A DNA stretch of 64,000 bases from Monomorium pharaonis (taxonomy: Eukaryota > Arthropoda > Insecta > Hymenoptera > Formicidae), in assembly GCF_013373865.1 (NCBI RefSeq), contig NC_050472.1, positions 12,035,413 to 12,099,412 on the forward strand, given 5' to 3'. Made by a program: the position numbers and the translations under genes. This document shows positions 1-12,139 of this stretch, one piece after another. Position 1 is the stretch's first letter. Each line of letters begins with the position of its first letter. The notes under the pieces were generated by a model, which saw only the letters and a list, made by a program, of their open reading frames with translations, ran no database searches and had not been told where the DNA came from.

Positions 1-1266
1 TGTTCTTATGCTATACGCCATTTCCAGAGATTTGATTATATGGGGAAGGAGGAGGGAGAAAGTGCATTCTTTATGCGCATGAAGGGAAAGTGGATATGTG
101 AGTGTAGGGAAGAGCATCGGGTTTGGATGACTGGATGAATGGATAGGCGGTAAGTGGGTGGGATAGTGAATAGATGGATGGATAGATAAATACATAAATG
201 AACGGTTAATATAATTCACATTGGTTTCTGAATACTGTGGTCTTCACTTTTCTGTACATATATATGCATGCGCATGAAGGGTGTATTCTCCTTTTTCTTT
301 CTTTTTTATATAATCAAACCCTTGAAAATGACGTGTCGCATAAGCACAACAATCATTTTAACACACATGGTTTTATCGCAAAAGGATATAGGTAATTCGG
401 ACACTCTTATATACACATGTCATAATATTTTCTTGTTCTGTTACCACAAAGCTTGCGATATTTAATTGAACAGATAATTGGTACACTTATGTATACGTAT
501 GTATGTGAATAGATTTACTTATATATTAATATCTGCATATTTACTTAATGTATAATACGCGTTATTTCTTATTTAAATTTTGCTATAGTTAATTATACAA
601 TTTGCTGACATTACCACAAGTATAATGTATTTCCCTAAGTTTTTAATAGTTTAGATTATCATATTTAAACTGAACACCCTTAAAACTGTGAAAAAAACTA
701 AATCCCAAGGTTTTCTCCGGTTGATAAAACAATCGCACTTTTTCGACATCCTTCTTTTACAATGCAGCATCTTATTCCATCCAACGTCATTTTTAATTAC
801 TAAAAATAAAACCTTACTACAATTTGTTGGTATTTCTCGTTCGATTCCATTACAACAGAAAGAAGATATATTCTTCTTTTATTGTATTTAATTAAAAAAT
901 GAAAAATTCGATATTTTGTATTTATTCTAAATTTCTGAAAAAATTTTATAAAATCTAAAATATATAAAATTTTATAAAATCTAAAATATATAAAAATGTA
1001 TGAAAAAGTCTACATTGTTTCTAAAAATTTTCATATACATGAAGTTTAATTTTATATATTCTAAGATTTCTCATTCTATAATTTTTGTAAAAAGAACTTA
1101 AAAATTAAAAGAAATGTTTTAATATTTTTTCAGAAATTTTCATAAGTTATAAAAAATTCAGAAAAAAGTTTTTATCAGGTTATCATACGCACAAATGTAT
1201 ACATATTATGTATATAACATTTTAAAACTTTTTCTTTTTTCTATATTTATATGAATTTCTTTAAAG
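1..1266. other. AT-rich intron or upstream sequence, no gene seen
   Basis: I see no convincing exon here. Simple GATG/GATA-type repetition lies at about 125-205, and a short AT-rich direct duplication (AAAATCTAAAATATATAAAA-like) at about 940-1000. The last 60 bases are a pyrimidine-rich stretch leading into the acceptor at 1265-1266, so this is probably intron of the gene whose exon follows. Confidence 0.5.
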
Positions 1267-1475
1267 CATTGTATTGGGTTACAAAATTTGGTGGAAACAG
1301 TGACGATCTTATATCACTCTGTAAAAAATAAAGACGTGGCGGCCAAAGCACGCGTCAAAGAGAATATAAAATATATACTTGATAACCGAGAGAAACTTTT
1401 ATTGGAAGTTGGTCGTATGGTAAGATTGGGTCGTCTTCTCAAGACGAGGTTGAAGGAACCTCTTTATCATCAGCC
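1267..1475 (+). CDS. Internal exon of upstream host ORF, helical spectrin-like segment
   Basis: The acceptor is a pyrimidine-rich tract ending TTTAAAG at 1266, and the donor is CC|GTAAGT at 1476. The frame is open for 69 codons plus 2 nt. The peptide is strongly helical and charged, with Val/Leu at heptad-like spacing (NLVETVTILYHSV, then RVKENIKYILDNREKLLLEV), which resembles a spectrin-repeat or coiled-coil helix pair. The phase 2 ending needs one nt from the next exon; the exon at 17094 supplies A to complete a Pro codon. I do not recognise the gene. Spliced with the next five exons it gives an uninterrupted frame. The upstream start lies outside the window or in an unseen exon. Confidence 0.65.
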
Positions 1476-4373
1476 GTAAGTATAACGAGAAATTATCTCG
1501 CATTTAAACATAATTGTATAGCAATAATAAATTTTTTCCTATTCTATTAATTTGAAGATATCAGGTTTAAGATGTTATGAAACTTATTATACAATTATAC
1601 AATTATAATTAGGATGAGACACAATTGTAAAAAATAAAAGGTAATAAAGTAAATCTATAAAAATGTTATAATAATACACTGATAAGCATGAATCGAAAAA
1701 AGAAATATTAAAAATTCTCCTTTTCTATTCTACATCAAAAGATAAAAAAATGGTTAGCTATAATCTCATTATAATTTATACCAATTTTTGAACCAACTAT
1801 ATTTTTATAGTTATTCAACTTTATAAATTATAGTTTGTTTAAACTATATTAAAGTTCTCATATAATATTGATTTATACAACTTTATGATATAGTTGCTAT
1901 AGCCAAATTGGAGATTTTAATATCTACAATACGTTGTTCCATAAAATATTTACTATAAACATCCACTATAAGCATATTATTACTATTACCAATATTATAC
2001 TAATTAATAATTATTTTAAAAATAATAGTACTAATCATAATTATTTTACTATGCAATTATATAGTCACATATTATATATTTTTTCTTAGTTTAATATTAT
2101 ACTATATTTCTTTATTATAATTACATGAGAGTGAATAAAATATAAGTAAGCGTGGTGTAATACGCTTGGTAGAACGCCTGCGTATTTAACGGAGACAGTG
2201 TCAGTCCATGGTCGACTCTCGTCGAGATAGCTTCTGTAATTTAGAAACGGCACACGTAAGTCATAAAATAAAATTTCATAACATTCTTCAGCTTACGCAA
2301 ATTATTTTCTATTCTATATTTATGTTTTTTTATCAACTTTGTGTTTAGCACAAGTTGTCAATTACTTAGTTTACAGATAAATTCTTATAAAAGATCATTC
2401 GACGAGTTTTCTTTTAAACTTGTACTGCATAATAAGATTACCAATCTTATGGATGTTTTTAGCTGAATGATTACATTAACAAAAATTATTATTCGTGAAT
2501 AATGAACTATTGTAGTCTACAATTCATTGGCTTCGTTCCACGGTCACGTCGTAACTTAAAACTCGGCTGGTAACGCGAATCTCGTTTCGATAATATTTTG
2601 GCGAACTGGTTTGCGTCACGAAGAATCATCAACCGTATTGCATCACGAAGGCTATTTTTGGCATATTTATTACGGTAATAGAAGAAAGAAGTATTTTAGA
2701 AGAAATCGATATATTTTTGAACATAAAGATTTTTTAATTAAAATTTATTTTTGAAATTTTTTAGATTTAGCATAGCAATTAGAGTTATAAAATTAGAACT
2801 TTGCTCCAAATTGTAAGGACCACCTGGTGACATATTGTCAATGTACTTCTTTTGATTATTATTATTATTATAATCCACTAATCTAATTCTTAACAATATT
2901 TTGTACTTTCAATTTGTACTTTTAATTTAGTCATACTATAATCAATTTAAATTATACATAATCGTGAAAAATATTATTTTTATACGAAAGAATAATATTG
3001 AAATTGATATTTGCGAATTTGAAAAATAGTTTATATGATGTTTATGCATTTCTTTAACGTTTCTAAATTGCTATTTTAGGCAGTTTTAGACAACTATAGC
3101 AAAATTATAAATATGACATTAATGTGAAAAATAGAGGATTTCATTGATAGTTTTTAAAAACTATATTAAATTATTAAAAGCAAAAACTTACAAAATTAAT
3201 TTAAAACTAATCAATTAATTACGTCAAAAGTTACATAAACAAATTTAATTTAGTTAAAGTTACATTAAGACTAAATTAATTTTTATTAATTATAAGTTTA
3301 ATTACAAGTTAAATTATAAGTTTACTTTGTGATAATTTATTTATATTAAATTAAATTGTCGTAATTCTTAAAAATTTTAGATTACGCAAAACAATTATAA
3401 TATAAATTATCAAATAAATTTAATGCTGCATAAATTCATTTGTAAATTAAGCTTACAAAACAAAGAAATATTGCTTTTTACGTGAAAACGCATAGTTTCT
3501 ATTATAATTTTTTCTTTTACATATAGATAAAATTTAAACATAGGAACAATTTAATAAGTTAAAGTTTGTAATTAAAAAATAATTAATTAGCGTTAAAAAT
3601 TAACTTGTTTAAATTCAATTAAGTTAAGTTAAAAGTTAGCAATATGTCTGTATTATTATAACAAATTTATAAAATGTTCATGGTTTTAAATTTTATTCTC
3701 TAGCAACTATTTAAATATTTTTGCTTGAAATTTGCTATAATAGACACCACAGACGCGCGCTTCGCGCGCGCTACTAGCTTTTTATTTTTTACTGTTTAAA
3801 AATAAATTACAATAATAATTGTACAGATATTTATACAAATTTGACAGCTGTCAGAATTCAATTGCAATGACAGCTACTATTGCAATACGAAGTAAGCGCA
3901 GCGAGAGAACCAGTCGGCATCGCGGAAAAGCGACAACAATAAACTTCGAGAAATGCGAGCAATCGACTTTACATGCCTTTCTTTAGATAGGGGGTTTGTG
4001 AGATTCGTTGATTACGAATCCGATGTCCAAAGTTCAAAATTCAAAATGATTGATTTAAAATAGCAGATTGAAAATAATAAATTTGATAAAATTTAAATAA
4101 AAACCGATTCATAGAGGATTCTAGTGAATCTTAAGTACAAATTTAAAAATAAAATTTTTGATAAACAAAATTCTTGAGTATAAATTTCCGTTCCGTATAT
4201 AAAAATTTCTAATTTACCATTTTAAATCTTGGATGCTGAATTTCGAAATTCTGACCTCAAATTCGTTATCAGCGATCTAAAAAATTTCTATATACCAAGT
4301 TTCATAAAAAACCGATCAGAAATAAATGTAAGCTTAAAAGGATTAAAATTTTAGTAAATAAATTTGGGTACAG
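1476..4373. other. AT-rich intron, first part of a 15.6-kb intron
   Basis: Apart from the promoter candidate at 2150-2260 I see no gene. A short GC palindrome (GACGCGCGCTTCGCGCGCG) lies at about 3750-3768. The stretch 2700-3730 is low-complexity AT sequence with dispersed AATTAA-type words and no readable ORF. Confidence 0.5.
2150..2260 (+). promoter_or_regulatory. Candidate alternative promoter and first exon
   Basis: A locally GC-richer island in AT-rich intron contains AGTGTCAGTCCATGG (about 2198-2212). TCAGT matches the arthropod initiator core, and an ATG with a strong context follows at 2208. That frame runs 16 codons to CACAC|GTAAGT, a near-ideal donor at 2256. If spliced to the exon at 17094 the frames do not match, but the in-frame ATG at 17095 could then be the translation start and this exon would be 5' UTR. 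This is inference from motifs only; no cap-site data. Confidence 0.35.
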
Positions 4374-5668
4374 TTCCAAAAACGACTTACCTCCGATTTT
4401 TTTGAAACCATGTATTTTTACGTATTTTGGGGCGCTGAATACGAATATTATATAGTTAATATTAGCGTAAATATGATTTTCATGGCGAAAATCATGAAAA
4501 AACCATAAAAATGGTTTTTTCTATTTATTTCCGTAAATAATGGGAATTTCTAAAAATACTTTAAACAAAAGTTGTAGATCTCATCAAAATACATATTTTA
4601 TGTTCTATTTATTTTTGCCATAAAAACAGTAGTTTTTGAGAAAAACGACGTTAAATGTTCAAAAATTTATACAACTCATTTAATACACGTCGAGTTTTAT
4701 TAGATAATTTTAATGCTTTTAACTATATTTAAGTACATTATATATATATTATGTGTTTTTGTGCGTAGAACACGAATCTGGCAGAAAAAAGTGTCGCTCT
4801 GCCCCGCGAGACGAGATATTAATCGTTAAAGTTCACTATTTGACAGATTATGAAACCTGTCATACCGACAAAATGTTGCGACTGGTCCCGTGGTCCGTGG
4901 CCATATATTTTGACATATTTTGACTAAGAGAGAATCAATATATTCTCAGAAAACGCGTGGGCGGGGGAGGGGCTCCGCCCTTCCTTCTGCACCCTTTACC
5001 CGTAATTTTTTCTAACCTAACCCACACATTTTAAAGTCGATCTTTGGTTAATGTGAAAATATTGGTGTGGGTTAGGTTAGAAAAAATTACGGGTAAAGGG
5101 TGCAGAAGGAAGGGCGGAGCCCCTCCCCCGCCCACGCGTTTTCTGAGAATATATTGATTCTCTCTCAGTCAAAATATGTCAAAATATATGGCCACGGGAC
5201 CACGAGACCATGTTCAGTCGCAACATTTCGTCGGTATGACAGGTTTCATAACCTGTCAAATAGTGAACTTTAACGATTAATATCTCGTCTCGCGGGGCAG
5301 AGCGACAATTTTTTTTTAAATTAACTAATAAAACTAATAAAACTCGACGCGTGTGTTAGATGAGTTGTATAAATTTTTGAACATTTAACGTCGTTTTTCT
5401 CAAAAACTACTGTTTTATGGCAAAAATAAATAGAACATAAAATATGTATTTTGATAAGATCTACAACTTTTGTTTGAAGTATTTTTAGAAATTCCTATTA
5501 TTTACGGAAATAAATAGAAAAAACTATTTTTATGGCTTTTTTCATGTTTTTTGTCATAAAAATTAAATTTGCGCCAATATTCACTATATTCGTAATCAGC
5601 GCCCCAAAATACGTAAGAATACGTAGTTTCAAAAAAATCGGAGGTAAGTCGTTTTCGGAACTTCATCC
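4374..5668. mobile_element. 1.3-kb foldback element with about 620-bp inverted arms
   Basis: The left arm begins near AAACGACTTACCTCCGATTT at 4380 and the right arm ends with its complement, AAATCGGAGGTAAGTCGTTT, at about 5636-5655. Almost the entire 1.3 kb pairs with itself, including a GC-rich block (4958-5000 against 5095-5140). The loop is only about 25 nt around 5045. The arms differ by scattered substitutions and a small indel. There is no coding capacity, so it is a non-autonomous foldback/MITE. The central block (TGCACCC...CCCGTAATTTTT, then GGTTAATG) recurs in the element at 55.9-56.5 kb. Confidence 0.8.
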
Positions 5669-6378
5669 ATAAATTTACATTTCTTAATAAATTTTCTTCA
5701 CGATAATTTTGAACAACAACTTATAATCAATTGACAACTTTGAAATTGTTATTTCCAAAATTTGTATTGTTGCCATAATAATTTATATAATCCATTGTAT
5801 TACGACAAAACAAAGTCATCTTGATGTTGTTATTTGTTGTATTAAATTGCTGGCAATATATATATGCACATCGTGGTCTACCTACTGTTCTATCTATTGT
5901 TGTTTGTAATTGTTAAAGAAAATAAACGTAAGGCAAGTTGCCAACATCGCAAATAATAACTTTGCGTAATTTTGTTTAAGACACGTCTGTTAACTTTTTA
6001 ATTTAATTTATTTAATTAATAGCAATACAATTTAAAATTGCTTATAGAGCCAAAGCTAGTTGTATTTTTAATACTTTCCGATCAAAAATTTTTTATAATA
6101 TGTAATTATATAAAATCAAGTACAAATATATAAAATTATATAATAATTGTATATGCATAATTTTACATGACTTTAATTATAATTTTATATAATATTGTAT
6201 GAGTTGTTTATGCATAATTATATATAATATTTTATTGCACCAAATTATTTATAATTTTACATAACTTTAATCATAATTTTGTATTATATTGTTTGATACT
6301 GTTCATGCGTAATAATATATAATATTATATTTTATCGAATTATGTAAATATATATTATATATATATATATATATTATA
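5669..6378. other. AT-rich intron
   Basis: No gene is seen. From 6050 the sequence is a diffuse array of TATAATTTTATATAA/TGCATAATTATA-like words ending in (TA)n at 6345-6376. Similar AT sequence resumes at 8863, so the next element was inserted into a TA-rich tract. Confidence 0.5.
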
Positions 6379-8860
6379 CAGGGTGTTTCGTAAAGATTTA
6401 TGCAATCTTTATAAGCAGGTAAAGCGCATTAAGTTGAACAGCAAAATCTTTTACCGTTTTTCCATTTTCGCAATAGTTAACGAGTTATTGATTTGTAAAA
6501 TTTGCTGCATTAGCCCGGCCTACCGGCAAATGCAAGTGCGCCGAGCGCCCCGCCGCCCCCTCTCCCAACGCTTGAGCCTTGCGATTGCTAGGCGCGCGAA
6601 GGGACCCGAGTAGAAAATGTAATAGGGCACTGATAAGGCCTTGATAAGGCTTCCGTAAAATTAATCAGGCCCTAGTAAGGATATATAAGTAAGGCCTGAA
6701 AAGGAAGTGAAACAAATGGTTTAAGAGCACCTTAAAGGAAAAATTATCAGGGTCCTATAAGCAAATATTAACAGGGGCTTATAAAAATATTTAGGTATAC
6801 CGTATTCGGGCCAGATCTGGCAACCCCCAATTGATTCTGATAAGGGATGTAATAAAAATAAAAATTTAGGAACCATATTTTATGTATACCATATCCAGAT
6901 CAGGATCAAATCCGGCATGCCTGATTCGGTCATTATTACAGCATTTTCTGCAATCGAAAAAACGGTCACCCATCCATCTACGAACCACCTTGAACGCTGC
7001 TTGACTTTTAAGATCGAACAGAAACTGACACCTCGAGTTGATCCATGAACCCTTGATGTTTGTGGATACTTATATGTTATACATACGGGTTGTAGATCAG
7101 TTCAATAAATGTTAAAAAGATGAAACATGTTTAGTTAAATTATATTTTTATAAATAAATATTAATTAATAGATTTTTTAATTAATTTTCACATACAAGAA
7201 ATAGCATGTGGAACAATTTAAAAAACGATTGTTTTGATGAAAAAAGAATGAATTTTTGCAACAAAAATTAATTGCAAAAAATTTTTTTAATAATTTGTTA
7301 TAAACAAGAAACATATGTATTATAAACATTATATTATTTTTTATAAACATGGACATATTATATATGTTTTCGTCGTGGTTTATTTCAGGCTAGGATAATT
7401 ATTTGTTAATTTGTTTATAACAAATTGTAAAAAAAATTTTTTTGCAACTGTTACAAAAATTATTGCCAAGAAGTGCATTAACATTTTTTCGATATCGCGA
7501 CTTGTCCTTATTAGCTTTTCGCAACCAAATCTTACTTAGTAAATCTAAGGCATCCTTAATAGTACCTTGTAAGGCCCTTTTTCGGTTTCCGTAACATAAT
7601 CTTACTCAGTAAGTTTAAGGCATCCTTAATAATACCTTATAAGGCCCTGATGTGGTAATATTAAAGTAGCCCTTTTTATGGCATCCTTATGCTACATAAG
7701 GATTTCCCTATTTTCTACTCGGGGAGTTGTTACAAGCGACAATGGCTACGCACAAGCGACGCGTAACGCTGGATTCTCCCTTTGAATTATGATAGTTCCT
7801 TACCTTTTTTAATGAAAATAAAATTTTCTAACGACAAAAAGTATGTGTGTACGTGTACATACATGTGTACAAAAAATATTAATTCTAATGCTTAAAGAAG
7901 CGATTACTAAATTTTTTTAATAAATAATGATTATTTTTAATAAAAAATAATTTTTTGGTAATAGTCTTAAATGTTGTAAACTGTCATTATAAATTTTAGA
8001 AGAAGCTGTTATCATATGCTCGAAACAAAATTTATACTTCTTTAAAAAACATTAGAAAATTTTATCAATTAAAATCAAAATGACAACCAAATAAAATTTT
8101 TGTTTTAACTTTATATTCTTAATTAAAAATTAAATAACTAGGATATTTATATTTTTAATAAAATTAATCTTTGTGATTTTTGTCTACCGTAAGTGCTCTA
8201 CACCTGGTGTAGAAATGATAGCGCTTTGTCATTTTTTATGGAAAAGATGAATGAAAATTATAAAATTATTTTTCGCCGCATGGTACTTACTTACATTACA
8301 CAACCCTCGTTGCTCATGCACGCGTACGTCAAATAATTTTATGAGAAATATAAACATCATAGTTATTTAATTTTTAATTAAGAATATAAAGTTGAAACAA
8401 AAATTTTATTTGGTTGTTATTTCGATTTTAATCGATAAAATTTTCTAACGGTTTTTGAAGAAGTATAAATTACTGTGTACGTGTACATATATACACATAT
8501 ATGTATACGTACACAGATACTTTTTATCGTTAAAAAATTTTATTTTCATTTAAAAAAGTAAGGAACTATCATAACTCGAAGGGAGAATCCAGCGTTACGC
8601 GTCGCTCGTGCGTAGCCATTGCCGCTTATTGCAACAACTCCCCCCCACGCGCCTAGCAGCAAGGCTTAAGCGTTGGGGAAGGGCGGCCGGGCACTCGGCG
8701 TGCTTGCATTTGCCGATAGGTCGGGCTAATACAGCAAATTTTACAAGTCAATAACTCGTTAACTATTGCGAAAATGGAAAAACGGTTAAAGACTTTTCTA
8801 TTCAACTTAATGCGCTCTACTTGCTTATAAAAATTGCATAAATCGTTACTAAACACCCTG
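6379..8860. mobile_element. Foldback TIR element, mariner-type tips, TA duplication
   Basis: The tips are CAGGGTGTTTCGTAAAG at 6379 and the inverse, ending AAACACCCTG, at 8860. Each is flanked by TA, the duplication expected of the Tc1/mariner (IS630) superfamily. The left arm (6379-6604 plus 7724 to about 8170) pairs with the right arm (about 8180-8860) apart from an insertion at 6605-7723. The arms contain a TACACATGTA-type palindrome and a block ending GGATTCTCCCTTTGAATTATG. Translations inside the arms mirror each other and are not genes. No transposase is seen, so the element is non-autonomous. Confidence 0.75.
6605..7723. mobile_element. Nested element with CCCGAG tips and TAAGGCC-rich arms
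   Basis: The tips CCCGAGTAGAAAAT (6605) and ATTTTCTACTCGGG (ends 7723) are inverse. The subterminal 200 bp on each side hold repeated CTGATAAGGCC/TAAGGCCCT words in opposite orientation. The insertion splits the left arm of the surrounding foldback, so it is younger. The interior (7195-7500) resembles sequences at 59.8-60.0, 60.5-60.75 and 62.5-62.7 kb (TATATGTTTTCGTCGTGGTTT and ATATCGCGACT words). No ORF of note. Confidence 0.7.
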
Positions 8861-8862
8861 TA

Positions 8863-9530
8863 TATATGTATATATATAATATATATTGTATATAATATAA
8901 TATATATATTATATTATATACATTATATAATATACGCATAATATAATATAAATATATATAATATATATAAATATAATATACATAAATATATATAATTAAT
9001 TATGTATAATTTAAATCATATACATATATTATATATAATTTTACAAGATTTAAAAATAATTTTGTATAATATTGTCAGATTCTGTTTACATGCATAACTA
9101 TACAATATAATATCTTATTATATTATACATAATTATCAGGAATAGGAAAGTTACTTTTTAAAAGTAACTCGTTACCGTTACTTGTTATCGAATAAAAAAT
9201 GTAACTAGTTACCGTTACTTAAAAAGTAACGATACGTTACTCTTTCCGTTACTTTTTAATATTAACCCTCGCATACACTGGGTTACCACTCATATTTAAA
9301 AATTCAGCGCTTTGTACAGCAGTAAATAAAAAAGACTGAAAAACTGCAAAAAGTAATTTTTTTTATCGTAAAATGTAATAATTTTTTTTATTATAAAATT
9401 TTGTAAATTTTAATATCAAAAATTTGTAAATATTTTTTATAAACTTTAAAGTTAATTTATAAATTTTTTCAGAATTTTAACAAATATTATAAAAAATATG
9501 TATGTTTGAAATTGTTATAAATAGCAACCG
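8863..9530. repeat. AT-rich tract with a GTTAC-word array
   Basis: TATA-type low-complexity sequence runs to about 9130. At 9145-9250 repeated AAAGTAAC/GTTACCGTTACTT words occur in both orientations and could form a hairpin. No gene is visible. Confidence 0.5.
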
Positions 9531-9532
9531 AG

Positions 9533-9680
9533 TGGCCTTCACTTGGACACAGTACCATTGGACACAGTGCAAATAGACACAAAATAATGTACACCGTACA
9601 TTTCTACACCGTAATGTTGTAAACCGCAAAGTTGTACACCGTAAAGTTGTACATCGTACATTTCTACACCGTAACCGTGG

Positions 9681-9753
<73 letters not shown>

Positions 9754-9893
9754 GAGGGGGAGGTACAAGGGGGGCTTTCGGCCCCCCTCCCGCCCCGTCG
9801 GTAGGGGTGCTCTAAACAGAAGCGTATAAAAATGTACGGTGTACAACTTTGCGGTGTACAACTTTACGGTGTACAAAGTTTCTGTATCCAAAT
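9533..9893. mobile_element. Modular foldback element, arm unit TGTACACCGTAAAGT
   Basis: The left arm (9533-9675) is a degenerate tandem of GTACACCGTAAAGTT-like units, opening with GGCCTTCACTTGGACACAGT. The centre is a (CA)n microsatellite at 9681-9751 followed by a GC hairpin (GGGGGGCTTTCGGCCCCCC) and CCCGTCGGTAGGGGTGC. The right arm (9830-9893) carries the same unit inverted (GGTGTACAACTTTGCGGTG). The Cys/Val and Thr/His ORFs over the CA tract are artefacts. The same architecture recurs at 14.6, 15.0, 55.1, 56.9 and 61.0 kb. Confidence 0.75.
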
Positions 9894-10379
9894 AAATCGT
9901 GTCTATATTTGTAAAATTTGTAAAATAAAAAAAATTTTTAATACGATCAAAATGCAAATAAAAAATTTCTGACTGATTTTGATTTCTAAAGTAAATAAGA
10001 TGTAAATAAAATAAATAAAATGTTATGTATGTAGTTTTATTTATAGAATTTTGGATGCTGTATATAAAAATAAATTAACTTAAAGGATGTAACATAACAA
10101 TTTGATTTATTTTGCATTAACCAAAATGTAAAAATAAGTAAGAGAAACTTAAAATATACAAAAATTCCAAAAAATTAAAACAAATAAAATTTATAAAAAA
10201 TAAAATAATATCTATATTCGTCAAATCCCTTGCGAGGTATAAGCGGACTGTTGCTCCGCTTACAAAGAAAAATCTGCTCACGTGCTAAATTTTATCGCCC
10301 TATGCAACGCCACATAACGAACTATTTCGAGAGAGAGAGAGATCGCATCACACCACTCATTCTCTTCTATTTTCCCCCC

Positions 10380-10840
10380 GTCATTTCACCCCCTAACCTA
10401 TACCTTGCCATCCTCTGCCACTTCTCTTTCCAGTTCCTCTTTAAACATTCTCCCCATACCAGAATACTCTCTTATACCTATTGTACTTGGAGTCTCCGAT
10501 CTTCTCCCATTTCTCTCTTCTTTGTTTAGCTCTCTCTCTAACTAACTCTCCCCCTTTTCTCACCCTCTTCCCTTAATCCTTCTACTTCTTCTATTCCCCA
10601 CCCCTTCTCCTCATAAAACCTCCGCCTTTTTTCCTCCCACCCTGTCCTTGCTCTACCACTTTTGCTCTTGCCACTTCTTATTTTCTCCTAGCTAATTCTC
10701 TCCCTTTTCCTTCCTCTAATTTCTTTTCAAGTCCCCACGCTCTCATTCCCGCCCTAAAAGCAAGGTAAACAAGTACGGACTTAGCAGACATCCTTGCCTT
10801 AATCTCCTCTTTATCCAAAATTTTCTTCATTAAATTAATA
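10380..10840 (-). pseudogene. Decayed non-LTR retrotransposon reverse transcriptase fragment
   Basis: On the - strand around 10800-10745 the frame reads RQGCLLSPYLFTLLL, which matches the RQGxxLSPxLF block of non-LTR (LINE) reverse transcriptases. A plausible continuation (GMRAWGLEKKLEEG) follows after a frame disruption. Stops and frameshifts interrupt the flanks. The surrounding 10.33-10.76 kb is purine-rich on this strand (CT-rich on +), as often seen in the Lys/Glu-rich region of such ORF2 proteins. No catalytic DD motif survives visibly. It is a relic with no function claimed. Confidence 0.55.
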
Positions 10841-10859
10841 AACGCTTATCATACATTTG

Positions 10860-11060
10860 CGATACATTTTTTCTTTTGTGTTATGACTCGAGCAGGTTGA
10901 GCTCTTCCTTCGGCACGCTCTCATTCGCATAATTTGAAAAATTAATACTTCGATTATTGGTGGACTTAACCCAAGACCTAACCTAAGACAATATTGGACT
11001 TTTATGTCAATCTCAATTTCTTCTATTTTTTTACAAGCGTTAACCTACATGTTTTGGGAT
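10860..11060. repeat. Dispersed repeat, diverged copy at about 24515-24665
   Basis: The segment beginning GACTCGAGCAGGTTGAGC shares an ordered series of words (ATTCG.A.AATTT.AA, CTCGATTATT/TTCGATTATT, GGACTTTTA.GT) with 24515-24665. Similarity is moderate and was judged by eye. The nature of the element is unknown. Confidence 0.35.
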
Positions 11061-12139
11061 ACCCTATATATATACATATGTACAAGTTTGAATATTGATT
11101 ATATATAAATTTATGTATAATTATACAAGATTATATAAATTTATATATAGTTATATAAAAGTATGTATTATTCTGTATAGACAAATTGTATACAAATTTT
11201 TGAATAATTATATGCAGACATTTTTGTATAATTACCCGGGAAAAAAGTATATAAGGAATACAAAATTAGCCATATATGGATTTTGTCAATATCTGATCAT
11301 ATTTTGTCAAATATGGTCATATATGGTTATCATATATGAATATATATATAATTAGATCTAAAATTACAGCATTTCTCATATATACTTAGATACGATCAAA
11401 TACAAGGACAAATAGGATTTCAGGAAATTTGTGAACGTGTAATATTTAAGGCTATATGTGTAACGCGTATTGCGTAACCAATCAAAGGCGTAATTCTGTT
11501 ACAGTTAGGGTAGGTCACAGAGTTTGAAATATAAAGGAATGAAAAAAGTACACGGGATTAGGATTAACTAAATTAGAACAATTCCATTCTGTTGTTTCAT
11601 TGTTTTGATTGATTAACACCTACTATTTGCTTTTTTTGTTTTGTTTTTTTGAACGCCATGTGACCGTACCCTAATAGGAGCATAACAGAATTATGTCTTT
11701 AATTATTAATTATGCGGTACGCATTATTCAGAAATTATTAGACTATGTGGTCTTTACTTTTAAATTATGATTGTAATATTTTGTATAATATTTCATAATT
11801 TGTGATTATCAATTTTTAATAAAAAAATTAATTAAACGTGTATGTCGAAATTGAACTACAAATTATAGAAAACTATACAGAAAAACATAATATAAAAGCA
11901 AATACTACACGTGCAAAGTTTTGCACATTTTTAAAAACAATGTATGAATTTTGTAAAATATGTAATTTAATATCGTAATTATATTTTAATTAATTACTGT
12001 TTATTCTACAATACTATACAATACTGTAGTGTGTGTATGTGTGTGTCTTATCTACAAAATTGCACATGTATCAAAACATTTTCTGAGATTTTTTGAAACA
12101 GTTCATCAAAATAAAAAAAAAATAAAAAAGTTTTATATT

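Noticed and set aside
3745..3770. GC palindrome as a terminator or regulatory stem
   Set aside because: Eukaryotic intron context; no transcript end expected and no supporting signal.
6383..8856. Two similar ORFs of 76 and 67 aa on opposite strands
   Set aside because: They are the two inverted arms of one element, so the similarity is structural, not a gene pair.
9477..9957. Cys-Val and Thr-His repeat ORFs
   Set aside because: Translations of the (CA)n microsatellite; the same happens at 14.7, 26.0 and 61.3 kb. No gene.
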